DNA of 64,000 nt from Tritrichomonas foetus (GCA_001839685.1 MLAK01001149.1:62471-126470), one strand, 5' to 3'. Counted from the first letter of the stretch, positions 1 through 11,805 are shown. Program-made: numbers and translations. The notes: a model not told the origin generated them from the sequence alone.

Positions 1-348
1 AAATCTGGTTTCTATGCTCATCTTATTCAACATCAACTTCAGTAATTTTTTATTGATGATATGTGACTTGCATCTTTCATAAAAATGTGCTTATATATTT
101 TATCAAGATCAATGAAATGAAATTTTCAAAGTTAGAATCCAAAATAAGAATTGGTTCTTTGGATTCTTGCTTTTTTAATGTTTTCTAAATTATGAATATC
201 ATTTGCTTTCTTGTTAAATTTTTTATTACCATTATTTTCAAATCTGTATAATATATTGTCATAATATTTATTCCTAATATCATTTTTTTAAGTGAAAATA
301 AATAAATAAGCAATTAAATTTAATGAATACATGATATTTTATTCTACA
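1..348. other. Left-edge intergenic stretch
   Basis: This AT-rich stretch lies downstream of the minus-strand VPS13-like gene. In frame 1 of the plus strand bases 1-45 are open and end in TAA, so they could be the last 14 codons of a gene beginning left of the window. A second plus-strand frame is open for about 80 bases, so the reading is ambiguous. No RNA gene or repeat was recognised. Confidence 0.3.
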
Positions 349-3300
349 TTATTCATCATGATATTGATCATCATGTTTATTTTTGTTATTGGTAAAAATA
401 TCAAGAAAATCTTTTTGCGCGTTTATAAACAAAACAAATAAATTTACTTCTTCGGCACTATCTAATTGAATATTGATTAATTTATCATCTTGTGAGGATT
501 TGAGAGTTACTGAAGACATGTTTGTATTTAAGATTTCAAATTGATTTAAGTTGTAATTTGATTTGATTGACATATCATTTTTTAAAGTGAATAATTTACA
601 ATAAGTAATACAATAATATTCATTATGTTCAGTTGATTTTAGAAAGAATACAATCTTTGATCTGTGACCTGGTTCCTGTTTAAAAATGTTCTTCTGAATT
701 TCATCAAGATTGACTAAATTTTCGGTATTAGAAGTCAAAATAGGCGTTACCTTTGGATTTCTTGATCGCTCAACATTTTCTACAATTTGAGCATCATTTA
801 CTTTCTTTGAGATATTTTTTCCAAAAATACAATTATCAAATTGATAAATTTGAAGGTATAATATATTTCCATTAATTATTGATTTGATTATTTCTGATTC
901 TTCATTCAAGTAAATATTTAAATAATTCAATAAACTTTCTAATGATAAACCATTAAAATAATTCGCAACAATTTTTTGATTATCATATATCGAACGATTA
1001 ACATTATCTCTGCGAGTATTCATGATTGCTTGAAAATTAATTTTCTCAAAATTAACAAAATTAAGCCAATCTACAATACCATAAACAGAATACAGCAATA
1101 CAGAATCTTTGGAAATACTATCAATTGCTGAATTTCCATAAAACATAACTAGTCTTTCTTGTAGCATAGAAACACTATTATTAAAATTATATAAAAACAA
1201 ACTCGGAAATTCAATTGTTTTTCCTTTTGATAAATTCAATGTCCATAAAATAAAAGAATAAATTGAACTTTTGACACCTTCTTCATTCACTTTTACAGAG
1301 GCATAAATAGATGATATTTCAGCCCATAAAATGTGAATTTTATTTTTACTTATTGATTTATAAGCAGGTTGTAAAACATTGGGAAATTTATCAGATTTTT
1401 TAACCTTTTTATTTGATGAATTATAGAAATCAATTAATTTCCAAATAAATTTCATATCTAAAAAAATATGTATTGGTTGAATATTTAAATTGAAATATTC
1501 AATAACTGATAAAAAGGGAATACCTCGTGGAAAAATGGATGAAACATAAATGAAAGGATTAATACCAACATTTGGTCCATATAAAAAAACTGGATACGAT
1601 GGTGAAAATGATTGATCATCAAATTGAATTGATTGGGTGGAAAATGTCATAATTGATTTTTGATTATCTTGTTTCACATTTACTAAAACTTTATTGATTG
1701 AAAGCAGGGCAAATTCTCTCATATCTCTATTAAATAATGAAATATATATTTGATTTATCGATAACATGAAATTAGCACTTTGTTTAAAACCAAATATTTG
1801 ATTAGAATAATGAACAAAAACCATTTTCTGATTTTGGCCTGTGACAATAAGTTCAATAATAATTTTGTTATCATCATTATCAACAATTGGAGCTATCTGT
1901 TCTTCTAAAGAAAAAGTATATTTTCTTTCTATTATATCATTAACATGAATAACAATTTGACTGTTTAAAAATGGCTGATCGAAAGCAAAAATCGATGTAG
2001 ATGATTCAACAATTTGAGTTTTACGCCCAGAATCGAATTGACTTACATAAATTGACGATTTTAAAGAATTATTTATCATAAAAGGTGTAGGAAATAGTGG
2101 ATTTCGAAAAGTTGCATAAAGAGTTGATTCTTTTTCGATAATTTCTAATTCAACATACAATATTTGATCTTTATTGATCATAGAAAACACTGTTTTTGTG
2201 GGACGAGATAAATAAATAAAAGAAATAGATGAAAATTGGAATATTGAAAACAAAAATTTTTCATCATTTGGAATCCAATCAATAAGAACTTTCTGTCCAC
2301 AACCAATAAAAAAAGGTTCTTTTAATAAACTGTCATTCATTTTCGTAGGTGAAAGAAAAAAATCATACATTAATTCATTAATAACGTATAAATATGAGGT
2401 AAATGTGATAATATGAGTAAGATTCATTTTCCCTTTTCCCATGACATTAGAATAGTTTATTGGAGTTAGTAAATTTTCATATTTTGAGCTTTGTAGATAT
2501 ATTGTTTTTGAAAGAGGACATAAAATTTTACAATCAATCACATTTTTTCCTTCAATACTTTGGCCTTCAATTGTGATATCAAGATTGGTTGATTTAGATT
2601 TTTCAAAATATGTTTTGGGTCCATAAAAAAGTATTGAATTTGGTAACATTCTATGATTTGGCGAAATAATAATTGTTTGTGATGATTGATTAAAAATAAC
2701 ACATGGAACATAAATAATAATGTTTTTTTGGTGTTTCAAATATTGAATATATATAGCTAATTGGTATGATTCTTCTTCAAAATCAAGAGAAATATTATAT
2801 GAATAAAGTGAGTTGGGATTTAATGCAATTTCAGTACTTTTACCAAATTTAGATGAATAACTTAATGCCATATTTATTTTTTCAGAATTTTTATTGATGA
2901 ATGATAATGGTTTCTTTTCACCTGATTTTACAGATATATTATTGGTTGAATTATTTTGAATGATTTGACAATAAATCATATTATTTTGAATAGAAAAAGG
3001 AATAGAATTGATGATAAATATAGTAGGCACAATTTTATATACTTTACTATTTGATTGTGAATTAAACTTTGGAATAATTTGATATTTTATCTCCATTCCA
3101 TCGGTTACAATTTTGATATCGTTGGGATAAGAATGGGCTGAAAAAGTGTAACATTCAGGCTTAATTCCAGAATTAATATTGGTCACAAAAATATAGCTGT
3201 TCTCATTGAAGAAAATTGGATGTTTATACCCTGGCATTAATTTTATATATTTAATGAAATTTGTTGATCCTTTTGTGTTAATGTAGATGAAAAAGGGGAA

Positions 3301-3891
3301 ATCAAGTTTGTTTTTTATAGAAAGAAGTGAAGAAAATTCTATTGATAATGAGCTATGATACTTAATTAGTGAAACAGAAAAGTTATCACAATACAAAGGG
3401 AAAATTATATTTTTTGGAATAATTTTGAAGTTTTTATTGCTAATTTCAATGTTTAATTCAGAATCTTTTTTAATCTGAAAAATTGGAATATGATCATGAG
3501 AATTTATTATAAATTCATGTTCATTATCACATGTTAATTTAATTAAATCATAAAGATTATTATGAATCCAATATTCAGGATCAGTTGAATTTTCGTGCTT
3601 TATCATAGCTGTGTCATTTTGATTATGAAATTCATCAATGATTTGGTAAATGCTATTTAAAGAGTCTGTAGAAAAATCAACATTAATGTTATCAATAATC
3701 AATCCAAAATTAGTGGTATTAACATTGTTGTGATCATAAGTGAGTGTAATTTTTGTCGGGGAAAGGAAACTATCAAATTTGCTACGAACAAAATTTCTAT
3801 GATAAATAGAAAAAAGTTCTTGTATAACAATATACTTATCATTTATTTCAACATTCCAAGAATCTAATAAAATTTTAAATAACGAATTATA
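349..3891 (-). pseudogene. VPS13/chorein-family lipid transfer protein, C-terminal segment of a broken gene
   Basis: This is the C-terminal part of a large VPS13-like protein. VPS13 proteins are rod-shaped bridges that move lipids between membranes at contact sites. The frame ends with TAA at 349-351 and stays open through 3703-3891 up to the mariner, giving about 1,180 residues. No ATG opens this segment: the apparent start at 3700-3702 is TTG, which shows it is an internal piece. The sequence is rich in short beta-strand-like blocks with a PH-like tail, as expected for the VAB/C-terminal region of VPS13, although no single motif is diagnostic. The assignment rests mainly on collinearity with the chorein-type N-terminus at 6498-9257. 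Across the mariner, a simple one-TA excision model does not bring this segment into the frame of the upstream piece. Confidence 0.7.
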
Positions 3892-3892
3892 T

Positions 3893-3920
3893 AGGGTGTC
3901 CGGTAATGTGATGTCACTAA
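3893..3920 (+). repeat. Left terminal inverted repeat of the mariner
   Basis: The end reads AGGGTGTCCGG, then TAAT, then GTGATGTCACTA. It matches the reverse complement of 5153-5180 at all but about four positions in the first 27 bases. The first A may belong to the TA target duplication. Confidence 0.9.
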
Positions 3921-5179
3921 GTATAATAAAGTCATTTCTAATAAGTCATTTTTTATTGATAAGTATTTCAAAATATGTAGTCTCCATTGGCATCAATAAC
4001 TTTTTTCAGTCTATTTTGCCATTCTGCAAAAACTGAAAACAAAGTTTCCGATGGAATTTCATTGAAAATTTGGACTATTGTTTGAATCAAATGGCTTGGT
4101 GATTCAAAAACAATTCCTTTAGCTTTTTCTTTAATAGTTCCAAATAAAAAAAAGTCGCTAGGCGCCAAATCAGGTGAATATGCCGGATGTGGAACTGATT
4201 CTAGTGAGTTTTCATTTATATATTTTTTGACAATTTTTGCCACATGAGGCTTTGCATTGTCATAATGAACAAATAATTTTTTATAATTATTCGAGTTTTT
4301 AAACTCAACAATTTTTGACATAATGGCTGTAATATAATATGCAGCATTAAACTTTTCATTTGGCGGCAAAACATCAATATGAATTATCCCATGAGGGTTC
4401 CAAAATACAGTCACCATAAATTTAGTGATCTGAAACCCTGGATTTTGAATAGTTGGGATTACTGAGTTTTCAGGAATCCATTGTGTATTGAAATCAGTCT
4501 TGGAATAAAACCAAGACTCATCTCCTGTTATTAAAAAGGTGAAATTAGTTTTTTGTTCTGCATTCAAAATTTTAAGAAGTTTTTTTGCCAATAAAACTCT
4601 ATTGGCCTTTTGATTTTCTGTTAGAATATGTGGCACCCATCGAAGATGCACATGTTTATACATTAATTTTGATGTTAAACGATCATAAATTGTCGATTTT
4701 GGTTCACCTAAAACATTAGCAATATATCGACACGATGAATGTGGAAATTCGGTTAAAACATCTAAAATTTTCCAGTCAAGAATATCATAACTTTGGCACT
4801 TTTTCTCTTTTTTCACAGGCTGTGTGTTTTGACTTCTGTTCAGTTCTGCCATGACTCGGTAGATTTGTCTTTGAGACAAACATTTTTCTTTCAAGACACT
4901 CTTCATTTCTTCATATATTTCTTTGCCCCTTTTTCCTTCAAGCTGCAGAAAAGTTATGATTGAATGTTGATCAATCATTTTTTAATAAACGTGCATCGTG
5001 TACGTTTATAAATTATTCTTTTTTTTTATGAAAAAGATTCTTTATCTCTATTTTCAGTCAAGAGAAAAAAAAATTGTTTTCAAAATTTTTATGTTAACAT
5101 TGCATAGTTTATTATTTATAAATATAATGTATTGATTTCACTTCTAATGTGGGTAGTGACATCACGCCTCCGGACACCC
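3894..5179 (-). mobile_element. Complete mariner-family DNA transposon
   Basis: The element is about 1.29 kb and is bounded by inverted terminal repeats that both start AGGGTGTCCGG and share GTGATGTCACTA after a four-base variable block. TA dinucleotides flank it at 3892-3893 and 5180-5181, as expected for mariner target duplication. It carries one intact transposase gene on the minus strand. It is inserted inside the VPS13-like gene. Trichomonads are known to carry a mariner (Tvmar1 in Trichomonas vaginalis) of similar size; kinship to it is inferred, not computed. The uninterrupted ORF and well-matched ends suggest a recent insertion. Confidence 0.93.
3968..4978 (-). CDS. Mariner transposase (DD34D), intact
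   Basis: This 336-residue transposase cuts and pastes the surrounding element. The N-terminal about 110 residues form the paired-type helix-turn-helix region that binds the terminal repeats. The mariner hallmark WVPHIL follows, matching the family WVPHEL linker. The catalytic triad is visible: the first Asp in TGDESWFY, the second in VHYDNAKPH, and the third in YSPDLAPSDFFLF. There are exactly 34 residues between the second and third Asp, which is the canonical DD34D signature. The start is ATG at 4976-4978 and the stop is TGA-free up to 3968. Length is typical of the family (about 340-350). No frameshift or internal stop is seen, so the protein could be active. Confidence 0.95.
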   Translation of the reverse strand: MIDQHSIITFLQLEGKRGKEIYEEMKSVLKEKCLSQRQIYRVMAELNRSQNTQPVKKEKKCQSYDILDWKILDVLTEFPHSSCRYIANVLGEPKSTIYDRLTSKLMYKHVHLRWVPHILTENQKANRVLLAKKLLKILNAEQKTNFTFLITGDESWFYSKTDFNTQWIPENSVIPTIQNPGFQITKFMVTVFWNPHGIIHIDVLPPNEKFNAAYYITAIMSKIVEFKNSNNYKKLFVHYDNAKPHVAKIVKKYINENSLESVPHPAYSPDLAPSDFFLFGTIKEKAKGIVFESPSHLIQTIVQIFNEIPSETLFSVFAEWQNRLKKVIDANGDYIF

Positions 5180-5180
5180 T
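5153..5180 (-). repeat. Right terminal inverted repeat of the mariner
   Basis: Read on the minus strand it is AGGGTGTCCGG, AGGC, GTGATGTCACTA, matching the left end. The TA at 5180-5181 is the right copy of the target duplication. Confidence 0.9.
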
Positions 5181-5181
5181 A

Positions 5182-6497
5182 TAATTATTTGATTGTCTAT
5201 TTTCTTTGCATAAATATAGTGAAATACTATCAACAACAAAATACTGAAAATGTAAGTAGCTTTTTTTCTTTTCTTCATAATATAGACTTCTGCAAGTTGT
5301 CATTGGAGATATTGATCTGATAATATTATCAAATATAATTTGTAACTCTACCATGTCGATAATAGATAAATATATATTCAGTGGACCAGTTTCAATTGAT
5401 ATATCATGTCCATTTTTTAGAGTTAACTTTGCAGAAAAATCAGATAAAACTGGTAAAAATTTGACTCTGCTTTGAATTGCAGAAAAGTATATATTAGAAA
5501 CCTTCACAAATAATTCTAATGAACCATTATTAGAATTCATAATTAAATCCAGAGACATAGTAAGATCATGCTCTTTAAATAAAACATCATCAGGAAAAGG
5601 GAAATGTAAGTTAACATCATGAAGAATACATTGAATCATTGGAAAATCGTTGAAATTTGTCTGGTTTGAATCTGGTTTGATTACATCTTTTAGGGATAAA
5701 AACCAAGATTTAAAAGATTTATAAAAACTAATATATTGTATAATTTTTTCTATATCAAGGAAAATATCAAATTGAGAAAAATGAATTGTTATATAATTAT
5801 TATCGAAACAAATTTGAATAAAATGAGTTGGGTCGCAAAGAACAGTTTGATGAATTATATTAGATTTGATTTTCCCAAGTTTAAAATGAAAAGATTGCTT
5901 AATTTTATCAAAAGTAACATCTTGTAGAATGATAGAACCAAAATCACTTTCTTGAAATGTAAAAGAGTTTAATTTGAAATGTAAAATAAATGATGTGTCC
6001 GATTCATTTTCTTTAGAAAGTGAATTGTTGACAGATTTATTTATTACATATGCTTTACATGCTTGAGTTATTTGAAAATAAAGTTTATGTGTAAATTCAA
6101 GATTAATATTGTCTACTTGAAAATTTAATTCATTTTCTTTCAAAATGATATAATTTTGTTGAGCAAGAAAATAATCACTAGAAATCAATGGAATGTTAAT
6201 CATAATCAATGAATTCGAAGGTATATAAGAAATTTTATTGTCATGTGAATTTAGAAATAGGCTTGTAACAGATTCCTTAATGCTGATGGTTTTGATCTTA
6301 ATATCATATCTGGTCATATCAATACTCTTTTTATTTTGGAATTCACTATTCTTACTATTATTTTGTGAACGAAAAATATCCTTCAGGTTATAAAGAAACA
6401 CAAAATTATCAGGTGAAGTTAAAACATCAATCAATTTTATATTGATTTTGTTCTTGTTGCCATTTTTTAGATAAAGAAAATTGGAAATAGTAAACAA
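5182..6497 (-). pseudogene. VPS13/chorein-family protein, middle segment of a broken gene
   Basis: About 438 codons are open between an in-frame TAA (6498-6500) and the mariner end. The segment is in the same frame as the N-terminal piece, directly after the TAA, and its first codon is TTG, so it is a continuation and not an independent gene. The frame runs a further 23 codons into the mariner terminal repeat before stopping at 5112-5114; those residues are transposon sequence and not host protein. Content is the same extended beta-strand style as the flanking segments, consistent with the hydrophobic groove of VPS13. Without stop readthrough it would not be translated. Confidence 0.7.
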
Positions 6498-9257
6498 TTA
6501 GTCAATAAAAATTTGGTCAATGATAATATTGGTGCATATTTGATTAGAAATTTCTAAATGTGAATTGGATAGAACCATTAAACGATTAGCATAACTGATC
6601 TTGATTCTATTTACTTTTACAGTAATAAGATTCTGTAAGTCATCTTCTTTGTTTACAACATATGAACTTGGATTTATGTGACTGTTTTGTCTGTGCTGAT
6701 CATTTGTAAAGTACTGGACGATACATAAATCACTATATGAAAAATTAATAAATATACAATCTAAATTAAATGAAAAAATATTCTTTTTGTCTTGACTGCA
6801 ATATAAAATCTCAATATTTTTACTAACATTTAGTATTATTTTATCATTTGAGTTTCTAATCTCACATGAATTCAAAATAATTTTAATATATTCACCAGCT
6901 ATTAGTTCAAGTTCTCCACAATTGATAAAATAATTATTTTTCATGTTATATATAATATTATGGGAAATAATTCGAATTTCATTATTGTTTTCATTTTGGG
7001 GCTGTTCTTCCATATTATCTGTTTTCTCTGAAATAAAATAGGCTTCATATAAAGAAAATAACTTTGATGATATCCAAAAAGAATCATCTAAAAATTGATA
7101 AAACTCATTTGAATCTAAATTAATATGAATTGAATTAGCAGTGAAAACTGACCATTTGTCAAAAGTAAGAGAAGGAATACAAACAAGTTCATTTTGATTA
7201 GACATGATTTTAAAATGTTTCAATCTCATTTTTGGATTTAATTCTATTTCATACAAGTTTAATAGTAACAAAGAATACCCAGTATTGAAATTCACAGAGA
7301 TATCGGAACAATTCGCCGTGATTTGATGCGAGCTATAAGTTTTTGTATTTTTATTTGTTTTCAATTCCTTTAATGATTTTAAAAGACTTGAGCATTTATC
7401 AATTACCAAATTATCAACATTTATATTCACATCGAAAATATAGAGATTGGTTTGAATATCATCAACATAATAATATTCGTTAATACATCCTTTTGTAAAT
7501 GATTTAATGGAACATTTTTGGAATATTATTAAATTATCAATTATAAAATCACCTAAAAATATCTTCATTTTAAAATTTATTATTTTATTCGTAGAATCTT
7601 TCGAATAATTTTTGATTTCTATTTTATGAATTTCCCCATGAAATGAATGAAATTCATCTACCGAATATTTTGCATTGATTCCATTTAATATTACTTTAAA
7701 TTGTTTTGAAATATTAGGATTTATTGCTTGGAGATAGTTATTTGTATTACTACTTTTGACTTGCTTTTGATTATTTGGAGAAACTATGAAAGAAAAATAA
7801 TGGATTAATGTTTTTAAAAACTCATGATTTAAATCAACATACAATTTGGCTAATATTAAAGAAATTGGTTCATTTTTTGATGAAAAATATAATTGAAGTA
7901 TATTTGGAAAATTATCATCAACACGTACGATATGCTTTTTAGTAACTTCATTAAAGATATTGAATTCATTAAGTAAAAAATTAATTATAAATGCATTTTT
8001 GTCACTCGTAAAATTGAAATAAAAGTTGTTTGTAACAAAATGAACCAATGTATGAATCTTAAATGAAATCGCTTGGATTTTGAAAACCAACTGGAATGAA
8101 TCTTTCTGAAAGAAAACAGTATCATCTGAAGTTAATGTTTTAATTTCACTTTCTCTTAATTTAATTAATCTTTTTCTTTGGTGATCAATTGCTAAAGCAT
8201 ATTGCAATAATAAAAAAGTTAAATCTTCTCCATATTTTTTAATTGATTTATTCACAAAACTTTTTATCATAAGTGATTTTAGATATTTTTGGGTAAATTT
8301 ATTTCTTTTTTTCAAAAACAAAATTGCTTTTTTAATTCTAAAATTATGAGGTCTTCGAATTTTTAAGGCACATCGATAAAAGTAATGCCACATTTTTTCA
8401 TAATTGGAATTTTTTGGCCGAATGCACATCACAAATTTTTGACGAAGTTTTATTTTTGTAATTTGTTTACAAATTAACCAAAAATATTCAAATTGCGTAT
8501 GATTGATTTCTAAAAAGATTGGATCAAAATTAAGTCTAAAAATATTTAAGAATTTGGCATTTTTTGAACGTTCATGAATAACATCAAATGAAAAAGTACT
8601 TGGAAACAGAAAGTTATATTTATTTTGGTAATCATTTGAAACTGATTCATGTGAATTTGGAAAAAATGACAATGAAAATGATTTCATTAAAATTCTTTTG
8701 CATAAAACTTCAGGATTTTCTTTCAGGAAAATCATTTTTCCATTTTCATCTGATGTAAACATTGTAAATTTTTCAATAAACAATACAAAAAGGCATTTTT
8801 GATTTTCTAACGGAATTTCTATTTTAATTGTAATATTTTCAATATCAATTCTGGCATTATCACAGATTTTTTCCATCCAGCTGTTCCATGCATGATGCTT
8901 TTCAGATTTTGAAGCTTCTTTTTCATCAGCAATTGATTTGAGAAGACTTGCTATAGAATTTATTTCAACTTTATATAAAACATCCCAATCAGGTTTTGCG
9001 AGTAAATCCATGTTTTGGATTTTCAAGTAAGCTGAATGACTTCCTTTTTGCAAAAAAGGATAATCAATAACCATATTTTCAATATTATTTTGCAAAATTT
9101 GAAGAGGAATTCCAAAATTGGTCAGAATATCTGGTTGTAATGACACATTATGTAATTCAACATGACCATCAAAAGCTTTTGTTACTATTTGTGTCTTTGA
9201 TACCTGCTGAATGTACCTATCGAGAAATTTTGATATAATTCTTGAAATAAATGCCAT
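6498..9257 (-). pseudogene. VPS13/chorein-family protein, N-terminal segment with chorein domain
   Basis: This 919-residue segment starts with ATG at 9255-9257. The first about 100 residues fit the chorein_N domain: a helical start (SRIISKFLDRYIQQV), then FDGHVELHNVSLQPDIL, then a PLQIL/IENMVIDYPF block and a statement-like line ending LLAKPD. This mirrors the start of human VPS13A. The domain scoops lipid at the donor membrane. The frame stops at TAA 6498-6500 and continues immediately in the same frame for another 438 codons. The whole gene would encode about 2,500 residues, near the usual 3,000 of the family. The premature stop plus the mariner make it a likely pseudogene, although a truncated 919-residue bridge could still be made. 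Confidence 0.8.
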
Positions 9258-9716
9258 GCACTAATGCCTGCAATTTCAAAATTAATAATGAAATGTTATA
9301 TGCAAAAATTTCCACAATATGAACTTTTTGAGAAAACATCAAAATTTGAAAAGAAACAAACAAAAATAAAATCCGAATCATCTAATGACTAATTTCAAGC
9401 CTAATAAGAATGAATGCGCATATGAATTTTTTAATTTCACGAGTCAAATATTAGCATTTCAAATACAAATCATCTTGGATTGTAAAAAGTTTCAAGATAT
9501 TAATCAAAACTGTTTTCATAGCCAATATCTTTCAAATAAGTCATATTTCTATCATGTAAACTACCAGAAGTGACTACAAATTCAAAGCAGGAGTTTTCCA
9601 AAATATACAGTTTTCGTTTTAAAGACATTTCATTGCAAAAATCAGAAAATTTTCAAATCATCTTTATATAATATAAAATAAACTACAATACTAACACTTT
9701 AATCATTATTCGAACA
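9258..9716. other. Intergenic stretch between the kinase and the VPS13-like gene
   Basis: Both flanking genes are on the minus strand, so this holds the promoter of the VPS13-like gene and the 3' end of the kinase. A 62-codon plus-strand frame at 9385-9573 has no recognisable content and is judged to be chance. No RNA gene seen. Confidence 0.4.
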
Positions 9717-10748
9717 TCAAATATATGTTGGAACACGAGAGCAAGTCAGACGCGGTACAATTCTTTTCGATGTGGTAAATCCATTCAATATATTTTTTCT
9801 ATAAATTGAAATCAACTTTATTTGATCTTCCTCTGGCCTTGAAGTATTATTATTTGAATGTTCTGGGAATTGCTTTGAGTATCTTCTTCCGCTTATTGAT
9901 AAAGCATCAAATTCTGGTGTTTTTCCAGAAAATGTATTAAAGCCAGGGAGACACATTTTGAAAACAGGTGAATTCTTGATTTTGTGCATTAATATTCTTT
10001 GTTTTGGATCAATATTAAGCATCTGTCGAATCAAACTAGCAATTTTTGAATTCACCGTTTTAGAAAGCTGGTATGTTCCAATCATGATTGACCTTTTTAG
10101 TTCATGCGTTTCACCAGCACCGATCCATGGATTTGTTCCTGTTGCCATAATTGCAAAAGTGACACCAAGTGACCAGACATCTGCCATAAATGGATCATAT
10201 GCTTTTTTGCACAATATTTCAGGTGCTGTATATGATAAAGAGCCATTGAAAGTTTCTGCAAGATTTTCATTTTCCATCTTCATACTGATTCCAAAGTCTG
10301 CAAGTTTCGGCCTTCCATATGCATCAATTAAAATGTTTTGAAGTTTAATATCACGATGGGCAATATTCTTGGAATGACAATATGTTAAGGCATCAACAAT
10401 TTGCCGACCGTAGTAAACGAACTCATCGTAATTAAAAGCTTTGACTTTTTTCAATTCATCCATAAGACATCCATTTGGACAGTATTCCAAAATCATCACA
10501 AATAAATCATCTTGAACAAAAGTATCGTATAAGCGGATAATATTCGGATGATTTAAAGAAGTTAAGGCAGATACTTCTGCATTAAAAACGTGGTCAACTG
10601 ACGACTTTTCTTTGATTTTTAAAATTTTTGCAACAAAATCGATTTTATAATTTTCGCACTTCGCTTTATAAACGTAAGAAAAACCACCGTGGCCTATTTC
10701 TTCGGTTAATAGGTATTTACCCAGTTGGTAAGGTAAAGAAAGTTCCAT
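9717..10748 (-). CDS. Serine/threonine protein kinase, CAMK-like
   Basis: This 343-residue protein is a single kinase domain with a short C-terminal tail. It phosphorylates Ser/Thr residues of unknown substrates. The glycine loop IGHGGFSYVYKA lies at residues 18-29, the ATP-anchoring Lys is K41 in FVAKIL, the catalytic loop is HRDIKLQN (131-138) and the metal-binding DFG is at 151-153. The activation segment ends in YTAPEIL, and DVWSLGV follows. All catalytic residues are intact, so it should be active. The overall pattern (CHSKNIAHRDIK, LADFGIS, ADVWSLGVTFAIMATG) resembles the SNF1/AMPK-like part of the CAMK group, which is greatly expanded in trichomonads. The tail after residue 270 is Arg/Ser-rich with no domain recognised. 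The ATG directly follows a TGATTTCCG motif. Confidence 0.93.
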   Translation of the reverse strand: MELSLPYQLGKYLLTEEIGHGGFSYVYKAKCENYKIDFVAKILKIKEKSSVDHVFNAEVSALTSLNHPNIIRLYDTFVQDDLFVMILEYCPNGCLMDELKKVKAFNYDEFVYYGRQIVDALTYCHSKNIAHRDIKLQNILIDAYGRPKLADFGISMKMENENLAETFNGSLSYTAPEILCKKAYDPFMADVWSLGVTFAIMATGTNPWIGAGETHELKRSIMIGTYQLSKTVNSKIASLIRQMLNIDPKQRILMHKIKNSPVFKMCLPGFNTFSGKTPEFDALSISGRRYSKQFPEHSNNNTSRPEEDQIKLISIYRKNILNGFTTSKRIVPRLTCSRVPTYI

Positions 10749-10757
10749 CGGAAATCA
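10749..10757 (-). promoter_or_regulatory. Initiator-like motif abutting the kinase ATG
   Basis: On the minus strand TGATTTCCG immediately precedes the ATG. It resembles motifs at four other starts in this window (26674, 30722, 50400, 59417). In Trichomonas vaginalis the core promoter is an initiator of the form TCA-Py-W a few bases upstream of the start; equating the two is inference. Confidence 0.35.
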
Positions 10758-11724
10758 AAACGAAAATTTTAATTTATCTAAAACACAAATTCAATGAATT
10801 TTAAATTCAGTTTATTCCATCAATATCTTAGGACTTTTTGAGAATTTTAACTAAAATTGTAAGAACTTTTCAATAAAAAAAAATATAAAAATGAATTTCT
10901 ATAGAAAAAGTTGACAAATTCGATCAAATTGAAATGACCCTTTTTATGACAATTGTTTATAACGTTGATCAATAAACAAAATCGATATCAAACATGATTT
11001 CAAATAAATTAAGCGAAATAGCGAGGAGATATTTTCCTGAAAAGTCACTCAGAAAAAATTGAATAATTCCTTAATAAATTGAAAATGTACTGAAATGATC
11101 ATGACGGGGATAACATGCTTTATATATACAAAAAAAATAATATCTCATATATAAGAAATGATTAAATAATGTCCCAAATTAACGAATATCTAGTTTTCAA
11201 TGGTATTTGGGAAAACATTCAATTTATTTTCTGAAGAGGCATTCAATATCACAAATAATGCATTTGATATTGTGTTATTTCCGTTGAGGATGGTTTCATT
11301 CAATTTGATGAAATATATTCGTTCTCGAAAGATTTCAATAATGTATGGGTGGTGTTATTTTATTCGAATCATGTTCAATAAAATGGATAATTCTAAAGTA
11401 TTTCAAAGAACAGTTTATAGCAAAGCTTTATTCGTTAATAAGTAAGATTTATTGTTGAGATATTCGTTTAAATAACAATTTCAATTTATTCACTAAGAAT
11501 TAGTTGGAGTAAATAATAAAGCCAAGCGATCAGATTAAGAATCCGAGCTATATTTGTTGAGTAATTTGATATTCAAAATTCATTTTTATCATTGAAAATG
11601 TTTTTCAAAGCTTATCTAATTATTTAATTTGAAATTTTGAAAGATTTTATTAAAAAGTTAAAAACATATAATTAAACATTGGTTTTTTATTAACATATAT
11701 GATTATAGAAAAGATGATTAGAAA
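10758..11724. other. Intergenic stretch upstream of the tRNA, possible gene relic
   Basis: This about 970-base stretch is AT-rich. An 81-codon plus-strand ORF (11200-11445, ATG start) has no family resemblance. A second plus-strand frame starting with an ATG near 11169 also reads protein-like but has several stops, so this may be a decayed gene or chance. No second RNA gene was found next to the tRNA. Confidence 0.3.
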
Positions 11725-11796
11725 TCCGACGTCGTTCATCGGTTAGTATACGTGGTTTTCATCCACGGGAGCGGGGTTCGACTCCCCGCGTCGGAG
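11725..11796 (+). tRNA. tRNA-Glu (anticodon UUC)
   Basis: The 72 bases fold as a complete cloverleaf. The acceptor stem pairs TCCGACG (11725-11731) with CGTCGGA (11789-11795), discriminator G. The anticodon stem CGTGG/CCACG (11751-11755 with 11763-11767) encloses loop TTTTCAT with anticodon TTC, which reads Glu codons. The T arm pairs CGGGG with CCCCG around TTCGACT. The D arm contains the A-box-like GGTTAGTA; one D-stem pair is a mismatch. The internal B box GGTTCGACTCC is intact. The 3' end is the target of the retrotransposon that follows, and the last 16 bases of the gene are repeated after that element. Confidence 0.95.
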
Positions 11797-11805
11797 AAAT
11801 TTTTT
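11781..11805 (+). repeat. Left target-site duplication of the retrotransposon
   Basis: The 25 bases start in the T loop of tRNA-Glu (ACTCCCCGCGTCGGAG), then AAA and six T. The same string recurs at 18432-18457 with seven T. The bases before it differ (G versus A), which fixes the left limit. Confidence 0.9.

Noticed and set aside
5112..5181. C-terminal 23 codons of the middle VPS13 frame
   Set aside because: They are read through the mariner terminal repeat and are not host coding sequence.
9385..9573. 62-codon plus-strand ORF between the kinase and VPS13-like gene
   Set aside because: No motif and no initiator-like motif; expected by chance in AT-rich intergenic DNA.
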